This document shows positions 58,337-64,000 of a DNA stretch of 64,000 nucleotides, piece after piece (within the stretch, counting starts at the first letter, position 1; each line of letters begins with the position of its first letter). This DNA comes from Nocardioides baculatus (GTDB lineage Bacteria; Actinomycetota; Actinomycetes; Propionibacteriales; Nocardioidaceae). Location of the stretch: positions 123,906 through 187,905 of the forward strand of contig NZ_JAERSG010000007.1 in assembly GCF_016735675.1 (NCBI RefSeq), in the 5' to 3' direction. The notes beneath the pieces are model-generated. The model saw only the letters and a list, made by a program, of their open reading frames with translations. It had not been told where the DNA came from and made no database searches. The translations under genes were made by a program, and so were the position numbers.

Positions 58337-59541
58337 CGCCCGTTCCCGACTTCGTGGTCGCCATCCGGCGCAAGATCGGCAGCGACCACCCGCTCTGGCT
58401 GCCGGCGGTCACCGCCGTCGTGCTCCGCGGCGACGAGGTGCTGCTGGTGCGCCGCTCGGACAACGGCCGCTGGACGCCGGTCACCGGGATCGTCGACCCG
58501 GGGGAGGAGCCCGCGGTCGCCGCGGCACGCGAGGTCATCGAGGAGACCGGGGTGCGCGCACGGGTCGACCGGCTCGCCTCCACCGCTGCGCACCCGGAGA
58601 TCACCCACGCCAACGGCGACCGCGCCGCCTACCTCGACCTCACCTTCGCCTGCACCTGGCTGGAGGGGGAGGCCCACGTCGCCGACGACGAGTCCAGCGA
58701 CGTGCGCTGGTGGCCGCTCGCCTCGCTGCCTCCGATGACCGACCTGATGCTCGGTCGGATCGCGGCCGCGACCAGCGACGAGCGGGAGGCGCGCTTCGTC
58801 GCGCCCGCGGGCCAGGAGGGGGAGGAGCCGCCGCCGGTGCTGGCTCCCGACACGCCCGTGCTCGGCGTCGACGCCTGCGCGGGCGGCTGGGTCGGGGTCG
58901 TGATCGACCCGGACCGGCGCAGCGCGGTCTTCACCGCCGCCACGATCACGTCGCTCGTCGCGCTCGTGCGCGAGACGTACGACGTCGCGGTGGTCGCCGT
59001 CGACATCCCTATCGGCCTGCCCGACGACAGCGGTCGGCAGGCCGACGCCGAGGCCCGCCGCGAGCTCGTCGGCAAGTCGTCGTCGATCTTCTCGACGCCG
59101 GTCCGCGCGGCGCTCGAGGCGCCGACCTACGAGGCCGGTCGCGCGGCCAACCTCGCCGCGACCGAGGGGCGCACCAGCGTCAGCGCCCAGGCGTACGCGC
59201 TCCGCGAGAAGGTCCTCCAGGTCGACGCATGGGTGCGCGGCCGCCCCGGCGCCGAGGTCGTCGAGGTCCACCCCGAGCTGAGCTTCGCCCGGATGGCGGG
59301 TGCCCCGATCCTGGCGCGGAAGAAGGACGTCGACGGCGTACGCGCCCGGCGCCAGGCGCTGGCCGCCCACGGCATCGTCGCGCCGCCGTGGTTCCGCGGC
59401 TCGGGCTTCGCCGAGGACGACCTCCTCGACGCGTGCGCCGCCGCCTGGTCGGCGGTCCGCCACTCGCTGGGGCTCACGGAGTCGTTCCCCGAGACGCCGG
59501 AGGTCTTCTCCGACGGGATCCCGGCCGCGATCCGGGTCTGA
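58333..59541 (+). CDS. Nudix hydrolase-DUF429 fusion protein
   Basis: 402 residues with two domains that are usually separate proteins. Residues 1-156 are a Nudix hydrolase (PDFVVAIRRKIGSDHPLWLP) with a perfect Nudix box from Gly52 through Glu58 and REVIEETG (66-73). A Glu/Pro-rich linker spans about 157-173. Residues 174-402 are DUF429, starting VLGVDACAGGWVGVVIDP with VAVDIPIGLPDDSGRQADAE, VHPELSFARMAG and DDLLDACAAAWSA, a RNase H-like fold. The reading frame is continuous. The first domain should hydrolyse a nucleoside-diphosphate derivative; the second may be a nuclease-like or regulatory domain. GTG start is in a GTGA overlap with DUF2017. Confidence 0.88.
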   Translation: MTPVPDFVVAIRRKIGSDHPLWLPAVTAVVLRGDEVLLVRRSDNGRWTPVTGIVDPGEEPAVAAAREVIEETGVRARVDRLASTAAHPEITHANGDRAAYLDLTFACTWLEGEAHVADDESSDVRWWPLASLPPMTDLMLGRIAAATSDEREARFVAPAGQEGEEPPPVLAPDTPVLGVDACAGGWVGVVIDPDRRSAVFTAATITSLVALVRETYDVAVVAVDIPIGLPDDSGRQADAEARRELVGKSSSIFSTPVRAALEAPTYEAGRAANLAATEGRTSVSAQAYALREKVLQVDAWVRGRPGAEVVEVHPELSFARMAGAPILARKKDVDGVRARRQALAAHGIVAPPWFRGSGFAEDDLLDACAAAWSAVRHSLGLTESFPETPEVFSDGIPAAIRV

Positions 59542-59549
59542 CCCGAGGG

Positions 59550-60803
59550 TCAGCCCGAGTGGGTGAGCACGCCGTATCGCTCGCGCGAGGCCAGCGCCCA
59601 GCGCGAGGCAGGCACCGACACGGCCGCGATCACGAGCATCATCGCAGCCAGGACCAGCCAGCCGGTCTCACCCATCTGCACGCACAAGAGCGTGACGATC
59701 GGCGGTCCGATGACGGCGATGACGCTGAAGCCGAGGCCGGCGAAGCCCTGGTACTGGCCCTGCCGCTCGTGGGGGGCCAGGCCCATCTGGAGCCCCCACT
59801 GGCCACCCGAGCCGATCATCTCGCCGACGACGTGGACCAGGGAGCCGGCCACGAGGACGGCAATGGCGAAGGTGGTGTCGCCGCGGTCGGCGAGGGAGAC
59901 GATCGCGAAGCCGGCCGCGATCCAGACCGCGCCGCGCACGAGGGCGCGGGCGCCTGCCTCCACGGAGTCCGCACGGCGGGACAGTCGGACCTGGAAGAAC
60001 GCGACACATGCGGTGTTGATGATCAGCAGCACCGCGACCATCACCGGCGGCGCGGCCGTGCGCTGGGAGATGTAGAGCGCGAGACCGAGCTCCATCACGA
60101 AGAAGTGGATCGAGAAGAGGCCGGTGATCGTGACGATCACGACGTAGGGCCAGTCGCGCAGGACGGCCATGCGTGGCTCGCCCTCGATCCGGACGTAGGC
60201 CGGCAGCTCCGGCAGCCGTGTCGAGTTCCAGGCTGCGAAGCCGGTGAAGACGGCGTTGAGCAGGAAGACCGAGACGTAGGCCCACGACTCGTCGATGACC
60301 AGCGCGGCGCCGCCGAAGACCGAGCCCAGGCCGATCGCGGTGTTGGTGACCGCCCGCAGGTAGGCCTTGAACAGCACGCCGCGCCCGCCGGTGGCCAGCT
60401 GCGCGATGACGCCCTGCTGGACCGAGCCCGCCGACCGTTCGAAGAGCGAGAGCAGTCCGAGCAGCAACGCCAGCTGCCACGGCGTACGCGCGAGCACCGG
60501 CAGCGCGCTGGTGAGGGCCGCGCCCACCATGAAGAAGGTCAGGACGCGGCGCGGTCCGCGGGTGTCGCCGAGGTGGCCGGCGGGGACCTGCACCACGATG
60601 CCGACGATCGCTGCGACCGAGAGCGCGAGCGCCACCTCGGCCGCGGAGAACCCCACCTGACGGGTGAAGTAGAGAGCACTGGTCGTCATGACGGCGCCGG
60701 CGCCGAACCGGTTCGCGAAGGAGCCCAGGGCCAGGACCCGGAGGTCTCGCTCGACGGGGATGCCGCGGCGGGTGAGCGGCGCCTGCGCCTGCGGCATCGA
60801 CAT
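59550..60803 (-). CDS. MFS transporter
   Basis: 417 residues, 12 membrane helices (DLRVLALGSFANRFGAGAVM, ALYFTRQVGFSAAEVALALS, VPAGHLGDTRGPRRVLTFFM motif A). Substrate unknown. ATG 60803 is seven bases after TAGCGT on the minus strand; an ATG two codons later is also possible. It lies in the opposite orientation between the Nudix gene and mec and so interrupts the clpS-mec-cysO-cysM run. Confidence 0.88.
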   Translation of the reverse strand: MSMPQAQAPLTRRGIPVERDLRVLALGSFANRFGAGAVMTTSALYFTRQVGFSAAEVALALSVAAIVGIVVQVPAGHLGDTRGPRRVLTFFMVGAALTSALPVLARTPWQLALLLGLLSLFERSAGSVQQGVIAQLATGGRGVLFKAYLRAVTNTAIGLGSVFGGAALVIDESWAYVSVFLLNAVFTGFAAWNSTRLPELPAYVRIEGEPRMAVLRDWPYVVIVTITGLFSIHFFVMELGLALYISQRTAAPPVMVAVLLIINTACVAFFQVRLSRRADSVEAGARALVRGAVWIAAGFAIVSLADRGDTTFAIAVLVAGSLVHVVGEMIGSGGQWGLQMGLAPHERQGQYQGFAGLGFSVIAVIGPPIVTLLCVQMGETGWLVLAAMMLVIAAVSVPASRWALASRERYGVLTHSG

Positions 60804-60867
60804 GGCCGTCACGCTATGTCGTGAGACCGGTGCGAGCGCCATCGAGGGCCTGCCTACGCTTGTGGGT

Positions 60868-61314
60868 GTGCTGACCCTCGCCCAGGAGACCTACGACGCC
60901 ATCGTGGCGCACGCCAAGCGCGACCACCCCGACGAGGCGTGCGGCGTCGTGGCAGGACCGGAGGGCAGCGACCGGGCCGAGCGGTTCGTCCCGATGGTGA
61001 ACGCCGCGGGCAGCCCGACGTTCTACGAGTTCGACTCGACCGAGCTGCTCGCGCTCTACAAGGACATGGACGCCCGCGACGAGGAACCGGTCGTCGTCTA
61101 CCACTCCCACACCGCCACCGAGGCCTACCCGAGCCGCACCGACATCGGGCTGGCCAGCGAGCCCCATGCGCACTACGTGCTCGTCAGCACACGCGAGCAC
61201 GGGAATAGCGACGGCCCGGTGGAGTTCAGGTCCTACAGAATCATCGACGGAGTCGTGACCGAGGAAGAGGTCACGATCACGCCTGCATCATCAACGGAAG
61301 AGAGCACCCCCTGA
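60868..61314 (+). CDS. mec: Mov34/MPN/JAMM metalloprotease Mec
   Basis: 148 residues. Complete JAMM zinc site: Glu23, His79-Ser-His81, Ser89 and Asp92 (HSHTATEAYPSRTD). In Mycobacterium this enzyme removes newly formed cysteine from the CysO-cysteine adduct. It is the first of three overlapping genes with cysO and cysM, which matches that pathway. GTG 60868 is seven bases after TACGCT (60855-60860). Confidence 0.94.
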   Translation: MLTLAQETYDAIVAHAKRDHPDEACGVVAGPEGSDRAERFVPMVNAAGSPTFYEFDSTELLALYKDMDARDEEPVVVYHSHTATEAYPSRTDIGLASEPHAHYVLVSTREHGNSDGPVEFRSYRIIDGVVTEEEVTITPASSTEESTP

Positions 61315-61598
61315 TGGCCATCGAGGTCCGGATCCCCACCATCCTGCGCACCTACACCGACGGCGCGAAGTCCGTCGAGGGCACGGGCGGCAGCCTGTCC
61401 GAGCTCATCGACGACCTCGAGGGCAACCACCCCGGCATCAAGGGCCGCCTCGTCGAGGACAAGGACGGCTCGGTCGACCTGCGCCGCTTCGTCAACGTCT
61501 ACGTCAACGACGAGGACGTCCGCTTCATCGGCGGCCTCGAGGCCCCGCTGAGCGACGGCGACCAGGTCGTCGTGCTCCCCGCCGTCGCCGGCGGATGA
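61314..61598 (+). CDS. cysO: MoaD/ThiS-type sulfur carrier CysO
   Basis: 94 residues, ubiquitin-like fold ending in Gly-Gly (VLPAVAGG), as needed for C-terminal thiocarboxylate formation. It has VRIPTILRTYTDGAKSVEGT and FVNVYVNDEDVRFIGGLE. The thiocarboxylate donates sulfur to CysM to make cysteine. Its ATG shares one base with the mec stop (TGATG), and its stop overlaps cysM (ATGA), so all three are translated together. Confidence 0.95.
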   Translation: MAIEVRIPTILRTYTDGAKSVEGTGGSLSELIDDLEGNHPGIKGRLVEDKDGSVDLRRFVNVYVNDEDVRFIGGLEAPLSDGDQVVVLPAVAGG

Positions 61599-62560
61599 CC
61601 CGCTTCGACAGCCTGCTGGCCTCCGTCGGCGGTACGCCGCTGGTGGGGCTGCCGCGGCTCTCTCCCGGCCGTCAGCCGGACGGGACCGACGTACGCCTCT
61701 GGGCCAAGCTCGAGGACCGCAACCCGACCGGCTCCATCAAGGACCGCCCGGCGCTGCGGATGATCGAGCAGGCCGAGGCGGACGGCACGCTGCGGCCCGG
61801 CTGCACGATCCTCGAGCCGACCAGCGGCAACACCGGCATCTCGCTCGCCATGGCCGCCAAGCTCAAGGGCTACCGGATCGTCTGCGTGATGCCGGAGAAC
61901 ACCTCCGAGGAGCGACGCCAGCTGCTGCGGATGTGGGGCGCCGAGATCGTGTCGTCGCCCGCCGCGGGCGGGTCCAACGAGGCCGTCCGCGTCGCCAAGC
62001 AGGTGGCGGGGGAGCACCCCGACTGGGTGATGCTCTACCAGTACGGCAACGAGGCCAACGCCCTCGCGCACCAGGAGACCACCGGCCCCGAGCTGCTCGC
62101 CGACCTGCCGACCATCACGCACTTCGTTGCCGGGCTCGGCACCACCGGCACGCTCATGGGCGTCTCGCGGTTCTTCCGCGAGGCCAGGCCGGACGTGAAG
62201 ATCGTCGCCGCCGAGCCGCGCTACGGCGAGCTGGTCTACGGCCTGCGCAACCTCGACGAGGGCTTCGTCCCCGAGCTCTACGACGCCGCGCTCATCGACT
62301 CGCGGTTCAGCGTCGGCCCCCGGGATGCCGTACGCCGGGTGCGCGAGCTGCTCGAGCTCGAGGGCATCTTCGCGGGCATCTCCACCGGTGCGATCCTGCA
62401 CGCCGCGCTCGGCCAGGCGGCCAAGGCCGTCAAGGCGGGGGAATCGGCCGACATCGCCTTCGTGGTCTGCGACGGTGGCTGGAAGTACCTCTCCACCGGG
62501 GCCTACGAGGGCACCGTCGACGAGGCCGAGGACCGGCTCGACGGCCAGCTCTGGGCGTAG
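61595..62560 (+). CDS. cysM: Cysteine synthase CysM (CysO-thiocarboxylate dependent)
   Basis: 321 residues, PLP fold-type II. The PLP lysine is Lys49 in NPTGSIKDRP; the phosphate loop is GLGTTGTLMG and substrate loop TSGNTGISLA. The O-phosphoserine-specific CysM of mycobacteria has a similar C-terminal extension (RLDGQLWA here) that closes over the active site. It makes cysteine from O-phosphoserine and CysO-COSH, giving an oxidation-resistant route. The stop is 93 bases before a decayed DUF222/HNH copy. Confidence 0.95.
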   Translation: MTRFDSLLASVGGTPLVGLPRLSPGRQPDGTDVRLWAKLEDRNPTGSIKDRPALRMIEQAEADGTLRPGCTILEPTSGNTGISLAMAAKLKGYRIVCVMPENTSEERRQLLRMWGAEIVSSPAAGGSNEAVRVAKQVAGEHPDWVMLYQYGNEANALAHQETTGPELLADLPTITHFVAGLGTTGTLMGVSRFFREARPDVKIVAAEPRYGELVYGLRNLDEGFVPELYDAALIDSRFSVGPRDAVRRVRELLELEGIFAGISTGAILHAALGQAAKAVKAGESADIAFVVCDGGWKYLSTGAYEGTVDEAEDRLDGQLWA

Positions 62561-62653
62561 CTCGGCGCACGTCCGGGACCTCCGCCGCGCGCGTTTCCAC
62601 AGAGCAGGTTCACGCATGGCGACTGTCGGTGGGGATGCCTACAATCGAACACA

Positions 62654-63925
62654 TGATCGACACGCTGGCAGGACCCGGAGCACGTGGGGCAGACGCCCTC
62701 ACCGGCTCGGACTTGCTCGCGCTCGCTCGGGATCGCAAGGCCGCCGAGGACCGCGCTGCGGCCGATCTGTTGGAGGTCGCTGTCCGGTGGGCGGACCTGC
62801 ACCCGCCGGAGTCGATCCACTCCGCTGCCGCGTTCACCGTCCCGGCACTGACCACGAGGAGCCGCTGGCCGGTGAGGGTTGTCCGCTGGTGGCGGAGTTC
62901 TGCGTCGCCGAGCTCGGCACCGTCCTGGGGATCTCCACCACGTCGGCGAAGAAACTCATCGGCCACGCCCTCGAGCTCCGCCACCGGCTGCCGCGGTTGT
63001 GGTCGCAGGTCCAGGCCGGTTGCGTGCCTGCGTGGCGGGCACGGTCGGTTGCGGAGACGACCATCCACTCGACGCGCGCCCTGACCAGGGAGGCCGCGGC
63101 CTTCGTGGACGCCCAGATCGCGGCCGTCGCGGGACGCATCGGTCCCGCCCAGCTCGACCGGCTCGTCGCCGAGACCATCAAGCGCTACGACCTCGCCGAC
63201 CCCGACCCGGCTGCCGATCCGGAGGACGGCTACCTGTCCGTCGACCCGCGCCACGCGACCCTGCACGACGAGGACGTCCACTTCGCGGGGACGATGCGGT
63301 TCGAGGCAGAGCTCGACCTCGCCGATGCCCTGGACCTCGACCGCGAGCTCTCCCACCACGCGGCCCAGCAGAAGGCCCTCGGCTCCACCGAGTCCCTCGA
63401 CGTCCGCCGCTCCAAGGCCCTCGGCGACCTCGCTCGCACCCAGACCGCACTCGACCTCATGACCGGAGACGCCCGGATCAGGGCCGGGTGGACCCCGATG
63501 ACGGGCTTCCCGCTGCACGCGAGGTCGTCCTCCACGCCCACTTCGACGCCGGCACGGTCGGCGAGACCACTGTGTTCGGTCCCACCGGCCGACTCGACGA
63601 GGGCCAGCGGCTCCTGCTGCTCGACCAGCTCGCGTCCTGGTGCGGCGACAGCCGGACGAAGGTCACCATCAAGCCCGTCATCGACCTCAACGCCGCCCTG
63701 TCCACGCCCGGCTACGCGATCCCCGACCGGATCCGCGAACAGGTCATCCTCCGCGACCGCACCTGCGTGTTCCCGTGATGCACGAGACCGGCCCGCGGCT
63801 GCGACGTCGACCACGTCGTCGAGTACGACCACCACGCGGAGACCGAAGGGCGACCACAACCCGGCCCCACAAGCACCCGCAACCTCGCCTGCCTGTGCCG
63901 GTTCCACCACCGCCTCAAGACCCAC
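62654..63925 (+). pseudogene. Decayed DUF222/HNH gene, second copy
   Basis: Homologous along its length to the intact gene at 27862. Starts identically (AATCGAACACATGATCGACA) with TACAAT as -10. One base is lost near 62843 (CGTCCCGG in place of CGTCCCCGG), shifting the frame. A compensating change near 63475-63490 restores it. A TGG-to-TGA change at 63776-63778 stops translation just before the HNH core. Homology to the intact gene ends at 63925, within CAAGACCCAC, where unrelated sequence begins. So the last about 120 codons are missing or displaced. Confidence 0.88.
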
Positions 63926-64000
63926 TGTGACTGTGCTTCTGGGCATCCATTGTGGGTCGCCCGCCGGTCCGGAGCAGTGCAGTCTGGTGTCGGCGTCCTG
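63926..64000. other. Unrelated DNA replacing the 3' end of the decayed gene
   Basis: Begins TGTGACTGTGCTTCTGGGCA at the exact point where similarity to the intact DUF222 gene stops. It could be the left end of an insertion sequence or another rearrangement, but only 75 bases are in the window, no transposase is visible, and I do not name a family. Confidence 0.4.

Noticed and set aside
1..64000. CRISPR array, prophage, rRNA or tRNA genes
   Set aside because: No regularly spaced repeats, phage structural genes, rRNA or cloverleaf sequences were seen apart from the tmRNA acceptor domain.
63926..64000. Naming the terminal DNA as a specific insertion-sequence family
   Set aside because: Only 75 bases are visible, without transposase or the second inverted repeat.

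Overview
This 64 kb window is high-GC chromosomal DNA from an actinobacterium. GTG starts are common, genes are packed with 1-8 base overlaps, and -10 motifs sit directly before start codons. It carries ftsEX with a LytM peptidase, an ECF sigma/membrane-protein pair, WXG100/ESX-type small proteins, the clpS-DUF2017-mec-cysO-cysM neighbourhood, a DUF3039-helicase pair and DUF222/HNH (13E12-type) genes. The whole set fits Nocardioides or a close relative in the Nocardioidaceae; this is inference from gene content, not a database match. No phage, plasmid, CRISPR or rRNA locus is visible. The only stable RNA gene is tmRNA.

Layout. 0-5.5 kb: glycogen-to-trehalose operon (glgX, cut by the window edge, then treY and treZ). 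5.5-7.5 kb: a secreted NPCBM-like protein behind an RBS-masking hairpin, then prfB. 7.5-11 kb: a compact ESX/type VII-like accessory operon with an EspC-like protein, a WXG/glycine-zipper protein, a small membrane protein, a Mog1/LpqN-fold protein and an EspG-like protein. 11-12.8 kb: ECF sigma factor and membrane partner. 12.8-17.2 kb: ftsE, ftsX, M23 peptidase, smpB, amidohydrolase. 17.3-24.2 kb: an amino-sugar type import and degradation operon (ROK repressor, binding protein, two permeases, GH3 N-acetylhexosaminidase, ROK kinase) containing two copies of a REP-like coding element. 24.2-29.3 kb: CNNM/CorC protein, lipoprotein, tmRNA, GH6 protein, DUF222/HNH gene.

29.3-38.9 kb: acetyltransferases, a MerR regulator, a putative immunity protein, a cobalamin-binding-like protein, an O-acyltransferase, HIT protein, PAP2 protein, secreted beta-propeller protein and FabG. 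38.9-42.8 kb: a c-di-AMP (ydaO-type) riboswitch before an NlpC/P60 gene, a DUF3048 lipoprotein, a TetR regulator with target, and AlgH. 42.8-49.5 kb: a second secreted propeller protein, DUF3039, helicase, IclR, Lrp and hppD. 49.5-55.1 kb: RDD protein with a 34-residue zinc protein, MarR/MFS, LysE/LysR, lipoprotein, DUF1697. 55.1-62.6 kb: pncA, pncB, clpS, DUF2017, a Nudix-DUF429 fusion, an MFS transporter, then mec, cysO and cysM (protein-thiocarboxylate cysteine synthesis). 62.6-64 kb: a decayed second DUF222/HNH gene broken off against unrelated DNA at the window edge.

Links across the window. SmpB (15.9 kb) and tmRNA (26.1 kb) are partners in trans-translation. The ECF sigma gene has a GCAACC-N16-CGTGTT promoter-like element, and near-identical elements (GCAACC-N16-CGTCTT and GCAACC-N16-CGTCTC) precede the two secreted propeller genes at 36.9 and 42.8 kb, suggesting a small regulon. 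At least 17 genes have a TANNNT hexamer 6-8 bases before the start codon and no convincing Shine-Dalgarno, so leaderless mRNAs look common here. I used that pattern to choose several starts.
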